Notes under the pieces: model-generated | The model's database searches: none | The model's input: only the letters and a program-made list of their open reading frames with translations | Told to the model about the DNA's origin: nothing | Assembly: GCA_963771905.1 (NCBI GenBank) | Contig: CAVYVI010000009.1 | Coordinates: 744,001-808,000 of the forward strand | Reading direction: 5' to 3' | Length of the DNA: 64,000 nucleotides | Source of the DNA: Palsa-147 sp963771905 | GTDB taxonomy: Bacteria > Acidobacteriota > Terriglobia > Acidiferrales > UBA7541 | Translations under genes and position numbers: made by a program | Shown: positions 8,058 through 16,800 of the stretch, piece after piece | Position numbering within the stretch: the stretch's first letter is position 1 | How the letters are laid out: the number at the start of each line of letters is the position of its first letter

Positions 8058-8660
8058 ATGGTCATAAGCCACAGATTAGATTGTACTTGCTGGCAGTGCC
8101 TCGGGAACGCGTACGGCAAAATGATCGATGGATTGGGCTCTCAAACGGCGGTGGGAAATTGGGGAATCTTCGGAACGACGACTTTTCGCACCCCTCATTT
8201 CCCCTGGTGTCGGGGCTTTCCTTCTAGCTCATCGTTTCGGCCCAACGCGGACTTCGCCCGCCATATCTTCGGCAAATTCATTTTTCACCTCGAATACGAA
8301 CTGGGGGAGCGCGTCGATTTCGTTGTAGCTGATCAACTCGGCCATATCAACAGGCGCCTCCACCAGCATTTCGTGCTGGCAGCCATCGGATTGCAACGCT
8401 ATTCCTGCCTGGAAATGTCGAACTGGCTTGAACAGCATGCAGGCTTCTGCCGAATTTTGCCTTTCGAGAAGGGAGCGGCTTACTACATTTCAAGATTCAT
8501 CGGGCGCACCATCGATTCGTGCGACTGGAATTTGCGAATCGGCGAGCCACCCGTGGACGTATCCGACCCGAAGCCTGCGGGAAAAGTTGACGTCACACGT
8601 TCCGTCGATTTGCCGAGCCATTTCTTCCATCTCAATTTCACACGGAGGTTTCGATCATGA
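8058..8660 (+). CDS. HUH/Rep-like protein (putative rolling-circle-type initiator or relaxase)
   Basis: A 200-residue protein with a strong ribosome site (GGAAGGAAGG) before the ATG. Three blocks fit the order of Rep motifs: TTTFRTPHF (motif I-like), RLHQHFVLA (His-x-His, motif II-like) and GAAYYISRFIGR (Tyr with a following basic residue, motif III-like). The N-terminal CTCWQC may bind metal. Such proteins nick one DNA strand using a Tyr. It overlaps the RNase H-like gene by ATGA and lies in the recombinase module, which suits replication or processing of a circular form. Confidence is moderate because the middle motif has Gln between the two His residues. Confidence 0.5.
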   Translation: MVISHRLDCTCWQCLGNAYGKMIDGLGSQTAVGNWGIFGTTTFRTPHFPWCRGFPSSSSFRPNADFARHIFGKFIFHLEYELGERVDFVVADQLGHINRRLHQHFVLAAIGLQRYSCLEMSNWLEQHAGFCRILPFEKGAAYYISRFIGRTIDSCDWNLRIGEPPVDVSDPKPAGKVDVTRSVDLPSHFFHLNFTRRFRS

Positions 8661-9061
8661 CTGAACATTACCGGTACGAACGCGAGTCGTCTGGCTCTCA
8701 GCGAATTCGGATTTTCTGCGATGGTGCTGGCGCGCGGCCCGATGGAAGTGGCTCAGCATACGCCTGGTTTCGCGAAGATACTGGCAGAAAATTTGCGAGG
8801 TCGGCCGATGGGCTCACCAGCAATCAAGCGGAGTACCGAGCGATTTTGTCCGCGCTTGACGCATTGCCAGACAAAAGCGACGTATTGATCCTCACAGATT
8901 CGCAGCTCGTAGTCAGTCAAATTTGTGGGGACTGCCGGACGAAAGATCCGGAGCTGCGCAAATTGCGATCCGAAATTCGACAGCTCGTCCGCGATCGGAA
9001 ACTGGATGTTCGATTCCGGTGGGTTCCGCGTCGCGAAAATCTGGCGGGCAAATTGATTTGA
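8657..9061 (+). CDS. Ribonuclease H-like protein (RNase HI fold)
   Basis: A 134-residue RNase HI-fold protein. Motifs seen are IRIFCDGAGARPDGSGSAYAW (first Asp), TSNQAEYRAILSAL (Glu) and VLILTDSQLVVSQI (second Asp). The usual fourth acidic residue near the C-terminus is not seen: RRENLAGKLI stands where ENxxADxLA is expected. RNase H removes RNA from RNA-DNA hybrids, for example primers. The ATGA overlap with the HUH/Rep-like gene suggests they are made together. Whether it is active without the last acid is open; some related sequences seem to share this ending. Confidence 0.75.
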   Translation: MTEHYRYERESSGSQRIRIFCDGAGARPDGSGSAYAWFREDTGRKFARSADGLTSNQAEYRAILSALDALPDKSDVLILTDSQLVVSQICGDCRTKDPELRKLRSEIRQLVRDRKLDVRFRWVPRRENLAGKLI

Positions 9062-9166
9062 ACGATTCGTGGCGCGAAGAAGTCGAGCGGCCTGGACTTC
9101 ACGTGCTCTCACCGCGATGGCGTGCTCTCGAAGGGACGGCAGATCGTTCTCGGTAGGCAAGGGACC

Positions 9167-9343
9167 ATGAAGATGGGATTGGCGGCGAAACTTCTGGACA
9201 TTTCGCGACGACGACGGCAGATTCTGGAGGAAATGCGTCGCGCGGTTCGAGCCGAAGACAAGGAGTTAGTGTTTTTGCTCGCGCGGAAACTGACAGGACT
9301 GGATGATGAAAAATGTAATCGAACTGATTCGCGTATCAACTGA
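9167..9343 (+). CDS. Small helical protein upstream of the recombinase (58 aa)
   Basis: An ATG at 9167 gives MKMGLAAKLLDISRRRRQIL followed by an amphipathic helix (EEMRRAVRAEDKELVFLLAR). It is unrecognised, highly charged and probably a helical hairpin. Its 3' end overlaps the start of the serine recombinase gene by 41 bp in another frame, so translation of the two may be linked. It could be a recombination directionality factor or DNA-binding accessory protein, by position only. Confidence 0.45.
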   Translation: MKMGLAAKLLDISRRRRQILEEMRRAVRAEDKELVFLLARKLTGLDDEKCNRTDSRIN

Positions 9344-10871
9344 ACGTCAGGCCGAAGGAGATCGGGGCGGAATTCCGGCGCAGCGAGAGGCGAACCGACG
9401 TACAGCGAAGGCGCACGATCTGCACATCACCGAGACCGTCGAAATCGTGGATGTGTCCGACGCGTCAGTGATGGCCTCACCGGAGATGCGAAAACTTCTC
9501 CGGCTCATAAAATCGCCTGAAATTCACGGCGTCGTTGCCAAAGAGTTCAGCCGGCTTATGCGGCCCGACAATTTCGCGGATTTCGTACTGCTTCAAAGTT
9601 TCGCCGATACCGGGACAATTCTGTATTTTCCGGAAGGCCCAATAGACTTGGCGTCGAAAGGCGGGCGTCTCATTGGAACGATTCGCGCAGCCGTAGCTGG
9701 TTTGGAACGTCGTGAAATCACCGAACGAATGCAAGACGCCAAAGAAGCCCTACGGCGCGCCGGGAGACACCCTGGCGGAGTCTCGAGTTTGCCGTATGGC
9801 GTGGGCTATTCTAAGGAGTGTGGTTGGCACTACACGCCCGAGATCGAAAAGGTCAAACAGGCTTTTGCCCGGTTCAGCTCAGGGCAAACGAGCTACACGG
9901 AAATCGGCCGTCGCTTGAACATCCCCCGAACAAGCGTGCGTTTTATCCTAGAGAATCCGATTTATACGGGTTGGCGCGTCTACGATAAGCGGCGCGATTC
10001 GTCCCTCGCTGGTTACGTCGCCCGTCCGGACGGGCGACAGGGCTACCGGCGAAAAGTTAAGCGCAGCCCCGAGGACGTAATTCGCGTTCGTGTGTTGGAT
10101 CCGATTGTCAGCGAGGACGAATTCGCACGCGTCAATCGAATGATGACACTCAAGCGTCAGAAGCACTGGCGAGCCTTTAAAGAACCGAGGAATCGCTATA
10201 CTTATAACGGGTTTCTCGTCTGCGAGGAGTGCAGAAACCCTCTTTATACGCACTCGTCGCAGCAGGATTTCTACATTTGCAAGACACGTCACACACGCGA
10301 GCGGCGAAAGCGGGCGCTCGAAGGACTGCGGCCCTGCACAAATAAGTACATGCTCCGGTCAAAGCTCGAGGGAAAAATTGATGAACTGCTCGGAAGAAAA
10401 GTGCTCGAGCCGGAGTTCTTGGAGCGCTTGGCCGATGATTATAACGACCAAATCGTGCAGTCAAGGACCGCAGCGCTAGCGAAGGCCGATGAGCGCACCC
10501 TGACTACCAAACTCGGCGCCCTGGAAGAAAAACGGAAACGTGTGCTGGACGGCTTCTTTGAAGGTGTTATCGACGGGCAGGAACGGAACCGCAGACTTGA
10601 GACAATCGAACACGATCGAGATGCATATCAGCGGATGCTGATGGAAGCAGTTTTGATTCCCTCGGAGCTGACGGGAGACGATCTCGAACAAGTATTCGAG
10701 CCTCTTGCCGAATGGGAATTCCTTGAGCGCGATGACAAACGAGCCTTACTGACCGAAATTTGCCCTGTAATTGGCGTTTTCCGGTACAGGATTTCGACCA
10801 TATCTTTGAATGTGAAAGGATATCAGAGCGTCGGTGGTGACGAGGGCAGCCGCTCGAAGACGGGCAAGTGA
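9303..10871 (+). CDS. Large serine recombinase (site-specific integrase)
   Basis: A 522-residue large serine recombinase. The N-terminal resolvase domain has the catalytic Ser12 in IELIRVSTERQ and the arginine-bearing block KEFSRLMRPDNFADF. A recombinase domain follows (residues about 160-270, with GGVSSLPYGVGYS and LENPIYTGWRVY), then a zinc ribbon beginning VCEECRNPLY with later cysteines, then a coiled-coil segment (about 380-450). It would integrate or excise the island. The last codons and the TGA lie in sequence that belongs to comM (from about 10845), so integration has supplied the end of the gene. Confidence 0.92.
   Translation: MMKNVIELIRVSTERQAEGDRGGIPAQREANRRTAKAHDLHITETVEIVDVSDASVMASPEMRKLLRLIKSPEIHGVVAKEFSRLMRPDNFADFVLLQSFADTGTILYFPEGPIDLASKGGRLIGTIRAAVAGLERREITERMQDAKEALRRAGRHPGGVSSLPYGVGYSKECGWHYTPEIEKVKQAFARFSSGQTSYTEIGRRLNIPRTSVRFILENPIYTGWRVYDKRRDSSLAGYVARPDGRQGYRRKVKRSPEDVIRVRVLDPIVSEDEFARVNRMMTLKRQKHWRAFKEPRNRYTYNGFLVCEECRNPLYTHSSQQDFYICKTRHTRERRKRALEGLRPCTNKYMLRSKLEGKIDELLGRKVLEPEFLERLADDYNDQIVQSRTAALAKADERTLTTKLGALEEKRKRVLDGFFEGVIDGQERNRRLETIEHDRDAYQRMLMEAVLIPSELTGDDLEQVFEPLAEWEFLERDDKRALLTEICPVIGVFRYRISTISLNVKGYQSVGGDEGSRSKTGK
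10838..10850. other. Probable island/chromosome junction (attR-like) in comM
   Basis: From about 10845 onward the third reading frame encodes QPLEDGQVTISRAALS, a strongly conserved stretch in the middle of ComM, while everything to the left belongs to the recombinase gene. In ComM an Arg normally precedes QPLEDG, but here the codon is GGG, so the crossover lies at or next to GGCAGCC (10844-10850). Large serine recombinases leave only a 2-bp common core, so the exact base cannot be fixed from one side. The other comM half is not in the window. Confidence 0.6.
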
Positions 10872-11422
10872 CCATTTCCCGCGCGGCGCTTTCGGTGAGC
10901 TTCCCGTCGAGATTCATGCTGGCCGCGGCGATGAATCCGTGCCCGTGCGGATTTTTCGGGGACCCGACGCGCGAATGCCACTGCACGCCCGCGCAGATCC
11001 AGCGCTACGTTTCGAAGATTTCCGGCCCGCTGCTCGACCGCATCGACATCCAGATCGAAGTTCCCGCGGTGAAATACAAGGAGCTGCGGAGTAACGGCGA
11101 TATCGAGCCGTCGGCGGCCGTGCGGGAGAGAGTGCTAAAAGCGCGCGAGGTCCAACTGGCGCGATATGCCGGCGAAAAGAAGATCTACGCGAATTCGCAA
11201 ATGCCGCCGAAACTCATTCGAAAATACTGCGAGATTTCCGCGGAGGGCGAAAAGCTCCTCGAAAGCGCGATTCAGAAGATGGGCCTCTCGGCGCGGGCGC
11301 ATGACCGGATTTTGAAGGTGGCGCGCACGATCGCCGATCTCGACGCCGAGGAGTGCGTCGGGCCGCGCCACGTAGGCGAAGCCATCCAGTACCGCACACT
11401 CGACCGCACGTATTGGGCCTAG
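10845..11422 (+). pseudogene. comM: comM (YifB-type Mg-chelatase-like AAA+ ATPase), 3' part
   Basis: The frame gives the C-terminal 40 percent of ComM: PLEDGQVTISRAA, FMLAAAMNPCPCGFFGDP, KISGPLLDRIDIQIEVP and a closing block with GLSARAHDRILKVARTIADL. ComM is a hexameric helicase that drives branch migration in natural transformation. The Walker A and B part is absent; no start codon other than an internal GTG at 10868 is available, so this fragment should not make functional ComM. comM is a known favourite integration target for other genomic islands, usually Tn7-like ones; here a serine recombinase gene abuts it. Confidence 0.85.
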
Positions 11423-11426
11423 AGCG

Positions 11427-12428
11427 TCAACTGGCTGAGGTCAGCGGGCGGGACCGCGACTCCGGATCGCGCGAAATCGGCCGCTGGAGCATCCAGCGGT
11501 AAGAGCCGAAGAGAATCCCGAAATAGACAACCGCAAAGAAAATCCAGCCGGCATTAATATGGAATTTCCCCATCGCGTATCGCGGGGCGATCAAATTGCC
11601 CACGAGAACCAGGAGGCTGATCCGCGCAATATTGGCTATGAGGATGCCGGCGCAACCCGCGAAGTAGCTGATGAGTAGACGGCCGCGATCCAGCTCGTTC
11701 CAGTCGAGAAACGCGAGCAGCGCAACAAGAATGTCGAACAGGATAATCGCCGAAAGCCCGGAGCACGCAAAGACGATTTGCAGATCGAGCCGCGGAGCCG
11801 TGATCGTCGGGGCGACGCCGCCGGAATAACCGATTCCCGCGACGAAGGGTTTGGCTCCGTAATAAGCGAGCCGTCCGATGACCTTGGAATAGACCGGAAA
11901 AATAGTGTGAAACACGCGGTAGGGAAAGAATGCGAAGAGCACCACGAGCGCCGCGATCCATTCCGCGCGGTAGACACGAAGCAGAGTCCGCCATACGGGG
12001 AGCGGAAATAAGGCGATCGCCGGCAGGAGAACCGCGAGCTTCAGAGAGGCCAGGGCAGCCGAGCCGGGCGCATCGCTCATCACTGCGGAAGCCAGGGCGC
12101 CCGCATAGCGCCGGGCGACGAGGACAATCGCGACGTGCAAGGCGACGAAAATCGCCCAGCGCGCCGCGGTGAGGGCCGGAATCGCCAGCGCGATGCGCTT
12201 CGCGTCTGTCGCGTGCGGAGACTGGCCAGCGCGAAAGGTGAGCAGAGTGAGGGCCGCGGCCATCCAGAGAGCGGAGCCGTTGTAGAGGGCGGGAACGAAG
12301 ACGTAGTCGAGACCAATCGCGACGAACCACAAGAGCAGCCTTCCGCAGACCACGAGATCCTCATGCGGCGGCAGCGCCAGAGGAAGAAAGGATGAAGGGC
12401 GAGGCGACGAGTTGTGGGTGGCAGACAT
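11427..12428 (-). CDS. Exosortase/archaeosortase-family membrane protease-transpeptidase
   Basis: A 333-residue protein with about eight membrane spans. The catalytic triad of the family is in place: Cys222 in FACSGLSAI, Arg269 in ANIARISLL and His290 in GKFHINAGW. Exosortases cut and re-attach proteins carrying a C-terminal PEP-CTERM-like tripartite signal at the cytoplasmic membrane. It lacks the C-terminal EpsI domain found in many XrtA proteins, so the subtype is not clear. It stands at the edge of the EPS region, convergent with the comM remnant and divergent from the PAP2-like gene. No protein in the window ends in a visible PEP-CTERM signal. Confidence 0.85.
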   Translation of the reverse strand: MSATHNSSPRPSSFLPLALPPHEDLVVCGRLLLWFVAIGLDYVFVPALYNGSALWMAAALTLLTFRAGQSPHATDAKRIALAIPALTAARWAIFVALHVAIVLVARRYAGALASAVMSDAPGSAALASLKLAVLLPAIALFPLPVWRTLLRVYRAEWIAALVVLFAFFPYRVFHTIFPVYSKVIGRLAYYGAKPFVAGIGYSGGVAPTITAPRLDLQIVFACSGLSAIILFDILVALLAFLDWNELDRGRLLISYFAGCAGILIANIARISLLVLVGNLIAPRYAMGKFHINAGWIFFAVVYFGILFGSYRWMLQRPISRDPESRSRPLTSAS

Positions 12429-12442
12429 GGGTACGTCTTTGT

Positions 12443-12475
12443 CTAGCGCCTGACGCTTTGGTTTCTGAGCGCTAG
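12443..12475. repeat. 7-bp inverted repeat between divergent exosortase and PAP2-like genes
   Basis: CTAGCGC at 12443-12449 and GCGCTAG at 12469-12475 form a perfect inverted repeat separated by 19 nt, starting 15 nt upstream of the exosortase start codon. It could be an operator or a weak hairpin in the leader. No clear -35/-10 pair is visible beside it. Confidence 0.3.
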
Positions 12476-12653
12476 TTTACCGCGTTCGCCGTGGGAGCTG
12501 AACAGGAGCAAAACAATCCTGCGCAAACCACCCTGCACAATAGAATCGGCGACTGGCCACGCCAGCGCCTGCGGTCCACCCCGTGCATTGGCCACAGAAG
12601 AGCGATGCGTTTCCCCGGATGTAACGTAGAATGGCGGCCTCGTAGAAGCGCCG

Positions 12654-13424
12654 ATGAGTCCTCACTTCGTCATCTCGCTCGATTTGATCCGCGTATCCGG
12701 ACAACTGCTGAATTCAGTTTCCGGACCGCTCTTTCCGGCGTGGAATTACTGGCTGCTCGAGCATTTTTTTCGTCTCGTTCCACACGACGACGCGAGGATG
12801 AATTTTGCGGAATTCTTCATTTTCAATTCGCTCGCGAGCTACTGGCTTTTCGCGGTGGCGTTTTATCTGGCGTGGAGGCGGGCCGACGAAAAGACTGCGT
12901 GGCGCAGAGGCCGGTTGGTCGAGATCGTTTTTGCCTGCGTCCTCGCCGTGTTTACCGGGCATCTCTTGCGGCAATGGCTGGGTGCCGCGGCTCCAGCGCT
13001 GAATCCAAGCTTCCAATCGCTATTTCCGCCGTATCTGTGGGGTCACGGAACTCCGAATTCGTTTCCGAGTGATTCGACGCTGGTTTATTTTCTGGTGGCG
13101 GCCGGGCTTTGGCCGATCAATCGCCGATGGAGTGCGGCGCTCGCGGCGTGGGCAATTGTGGGAGTTTCGCTGCCGCGGGTATACATGGGCGGGCACTTTC
13201 CCACAGATGTGATCAGTTCGATCGTGTTGGCTTTCGTTTTTCTCGGGGCGGCACGCGCTGCAGGCGAAACGCGCTTCGTCGCGAAGGCATCGAACCGAAT
13301 CGCGGCCGGCGGGCTGATCATCGAATTCTTTTTGTTCCTGTGGTTGTTCGAGCTTGGCGAGGGATTTCGAGCAAGCCTCGAAATCGGACGCCTGATGTGG
13401 CTCGCGATCACACGCAGCGCGTAA
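12654..13424 (+). CDS. PAP2-like membrane phosphatase, with an altered catalytic motif
   Basis: A 256-residue protein with about six membrane spans and the order of PAP2 (phosphatidic acid phosphatase type 2) motifs. C3 is SLPRVYMGGHFPTD, with Arg175, nucleophile His181 and Asp185. The C2 motif reads NSFPSDST (136-142) where PSGH is usual, so the His of C2 is replaced by Thr. C1 is reduced to RQWLGAAAPALNP. Such enzymes remove phosphate from lipid carriers such as undecaprenyl pyrophosphate, which fits an EPS locus. The missing His makes activity uncertain. Confidence 0.75.
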   Translation: MSPHFVISLDLIRVSGQLLNSVSGPLFPAWNYWLLEHFFRLVPHDDARMNFAEFFIFNSLASYWLFAVAFYLAWRRADEKTAWRRGRLVEIVFACVLAVFTGHLLRQWLGAAAPALNPSFQSLFPPYLWGHGTPNSFPSDSTLVYFLVAAGLWPINRRWSAALAAWAIVGVSLPRVYMGGHFPTDVISSIVLAFVFLGAARAAGETRFVAKASNRIAAGGLIIEFFLFLWLFELGEGFRASLEIGRLMWLAITRSA

Positions 13425-13808
13425 ACACCGTTCTCCACGCGTAACTATCCTGCTGCTTGCTCTTAGAAATACCCTTCGGAGCGTCCGAGCGACGCGCCGT
13501 TGAAGCCCCTTCTTATCCGGCGCGGGTTTTCCATGGACGTTTTGGCGCAAGGAATACGCCATTGACGCGCTTTTGACGTTTCTGGCCCACCTTTCCGCTG
13601 CGCTGATGTCCCAAAAATCAAGTCCCAAAGCATCGAAGCGGTACACCGAGTACCTGTACCAAGGACATTGTCCCTTATTTGGCCCGATGGCCAGTTATGG
13701 CGGGGTTCCGCACTCGATAGCCTAGTCATGATACGGGGGAGTCCGCCAACAGAGCCCTTTGACGGAGCAGGGTACAGTTCTCGCCCATTCAACCTGGGGG
13801 ACGGAATC
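13425..13808. other. Intergenic region upstream of the giant secreted protein
   Basis: 384 bp with no convincing gene. The open frame of the giant gene extends back to 13668, but that part has no signal peptide and the clear ribosome site (GGGGGACGG) lies before the ATG at 13809. A TTGACG-like box occurs around 13573. No good -10 and no clear sigma-54 site (only a GG-GC pair with 9-bp spacing near 13698) are seen. Confidence 0.5.
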
Positions 13809-16800
13809 ATGAAGATTCTGAGAGAAGCGGTTGCGAAGGGGCGTTTGACGTCCTGGGCGTTGCTGGTCGTGTTGTCGCTCACGGTCATGAGTGCAGGCTG
13901 CATTGGGCTCGCGAGCTCGAGCACGAAAGCAACGACGCTGACGGACTCGGCACCTGTGGTGGGCGCCGTGTCGGCAACGAGCGTGACGATTGCCTGGACG
14001 ACAAATATGGCCAGCACATCGCAGGTTGTGTACGGCCTGACAACCGCTTATGGCCTGACAACTCCGCTTGTCGCGACTATGGTGACCAGCCACTCGGTGA
14101 CCATCACCGGCTTGACCCCCAACACGCTGTATTACTACATGGCGCAATCCCGCGAAACCGAATCAGGCAGCGTCATTTCGGCCACTGGAACATTTACAAC
14201 TACAACTCTGTCGAGCAGCGCGGCTCCGTCCGTTTCCATCATGTCGCCGGCGAACGGCGCAACGGTCAATGGAACAATCACGATCAGCGCTAGTGCAGCA
14301 GCATCGGGCGGCGCGACGATTGCCAGTGTGCAATTCCAGATGGACGGAGCGAACGTCGGCTCGCCCGTCACGGCTTCTCCCTACAATTATTCGTGGAATA
14401 CGACCGGCGTCTCGAACGCCAGCCACATGCTGACGGCTGTCGCGACGGATTCGAACAATCAGTCGACGACCAGCGCAGGCGTGCAAGTGACGGTGAACAA
14501 CGTCAGCACAACGCCGCCAACGGTTTCGATCACGGCTCCGGCGAGCGGTGCGACGGTGAGTGGAACAGTGACGGTCACGGCGAGCGCGAGTGCATCGGGC
14601 GGGGCGACGATTGCGAGCGTGCAATTCCAGGTGGACGGCACGAACGTCGGGTCTGCGGACACTTCATCTCCCTACAGTTATTCGTGGAATACGACGAGCG
14701 CCACGAATGCGAGCCACACGTTGACGGCGGTGGCGAAGGACTCGAACGGAAACACGGCGACGAGTGCAGGCGTGAAGGTGACGGTGAATAACGTCAGCAC
14801 GACACCGCCGACAGTTTCGATCACGGCTCCTGCGAGCGGTGCGACGGTGAGTGGAACTGTGACCGTCACCGCGACGGCAGCCGCGTCCGGTGGCGCGACG
14901 ATTGCCAGCGTGCAATTCCAGGTGGATGGTTCGAACGTCGGGTCTGCGGACACGACGTCGCCTTACAGCTATTCGTGGAATACGACGAGCGCCACGAATG
15001 CGAGCCACACGTTGACGGCGGTGGCGAAGGATTCGAACGGGAATACGGCGACGAGTGCGGGCGTGAAGGTGACGGTGAATAACGTCAGCACAACGCCGCC
15101 AACGGTTTCGATCACGGCTCCGACCAGCGGCTCGACCGTGAAAGGAACAGTGACGGTCACGGCGAGCGCGAGTGCATCGGGCGGGGCGACGATTGCCAGC
15201 GTGCAATTCCAGGTGGATGGTTCGAACGTCGGGTCTGCGGACACGACGTCGCCTTACAGCTATTCGTGGAACACGACAAGCGCCACGAATGCGAGCCACA
15301 CGTTGACGGCGGTGGCGAAGGATTCGAACGGGAATACGGCGACGAGTGCGGGCGTGAAGGTGACGGTGAATAACGTCAGCACAACGCCGCCAACGGTTTC
15401 GATCGCGGCTCCGACCAGCGGCTCGACCGTGAAAGGAACAGTGACGGTCACGGCGAGCGCGAGTGCATCGGGCGGGGCGACGATTGCGAGCGTGCAATTC
15501 CAGGTGGACGGCACGAACGTCGGGTCCGCGGACACGACGTCTCCCTACAGTTATTCGTGGAATACGACGAGCGCCACGAATGCGAGCCACACGTTGACGG
15601 CGGTGGCGAAGGACTCGAACGGAAATACAGCGACAAGTGCGGGCGTTGCGGTGACGGTAAGCAACACGAGCTCGACGCCGCCAACGGTTTCGGTTACGGC
15701 ACCCGCAAATGGCGCGACGGTATCCGGCACAACGGCGATCACTGCGACCGCAACGGCCGCAGGCAGCGCGACGATTGCCAGCGTGCAGTTCCAAGTCGAC
15801 GGCAACAACGTCGGGTCTCCAGACACGTCTTCGCCCTACAGCTATTCGTGGATCACGACGAATTACGCCAACGGCAGCCATACGATTGCAGCCGTCGCGA
15901 CCGATTCTTCCAGCAATACGGCCGTCAGTTCGACGATCAACGTCACGGTCAGCAATTCGTCATCCGGCAGCGGCAGCGGAATTCCGACAACTCTGGGCTG
16001 GTTTGACGCTTCCGGACAAACGCAAGAAGCGGTTTGCCCGCCTAACAGTTCCGACTATGACTTCGCAACGTACTGCTCCGGAGTGGTTCGTGCGTGGGGC
16101 GGCGGCGCGGCAGATACTAAACGGAACGACTTGATTTTCTGGGGAGGCGGGCACGTCGATTACGACGGAAACGAAGTGTACGTATTCAACTTGAACACTT
16201 TGAAAGTCAACAGGCTGAATGCGCCCACAGACCCGCCGTCGCCACTCTGCGAGCCGGCCTATTCAGATGGAAGTGCGGCATCGCGGCATACCTATGGCAG
16301 CCTGGCATACATTCCTACGCTGGATGAAATGTTTGCCTTCAGCGGCTATGTGGCGTGCTCAAACGGAGAAGACAAGAGCGACACCTGGTTGCTGAATTTG
16401 TCGACCCTGGCAAGCGGAAGCGGAAATCCGTGGACACAAGTCACTGCGTCCGTACATCCGACCGCCGCGATATCCATAGCTCAATATGATCCGAACACGC
16501 AGTTGGTGTTCCTGTGGGATAACAATGACGGCTTGTGGTCTTTTAACCCCACGTCAAACACATACACCCAATTGAATGGAACGCCGACCAGCACGTATTC
16601 AATGGGCGTATTAGACCCAACCCGAAAGCAGATTGTGACGTTCGGTAACAGTCAAGTTCAAAAGGTCAGCATCGCATCTGGAAGCAGTTATTCCGTTGTG
16701 AACTTGACTGGCAGCGGATGTTCCGGACTCATGAGTTCGGAGGCACCGGGTTTGGCCTATGACCCTGTTCTCGATCGAATAGTGGGTTGGCCGAATTTCG

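Noticed and set aside
13690..13705. GG-GC pair upstream of the giant gene as another sigma-54 site
   Set aside because: The spacing is 9 bp rather than 10 and the TTGC half is missing; a second pair near 13777 also lacks TTGC.
14135..15881. Long minus-strand open frames (up to 405 codons) over the Ig repeats
   Set aside because: They repeat with the same 291-bp period as the plus-strand repeats, are Arg-rich or Val/Ala-rich without domains, and have no ribosome sites. They are shadows of the repeated coding sequence.
14232..15977. Regular repeats as a possible CRISPR array
   Set aside because: The unit is 291 bp, has no short repeat/spacer alternation, and is fully coding for Ig-like domains.
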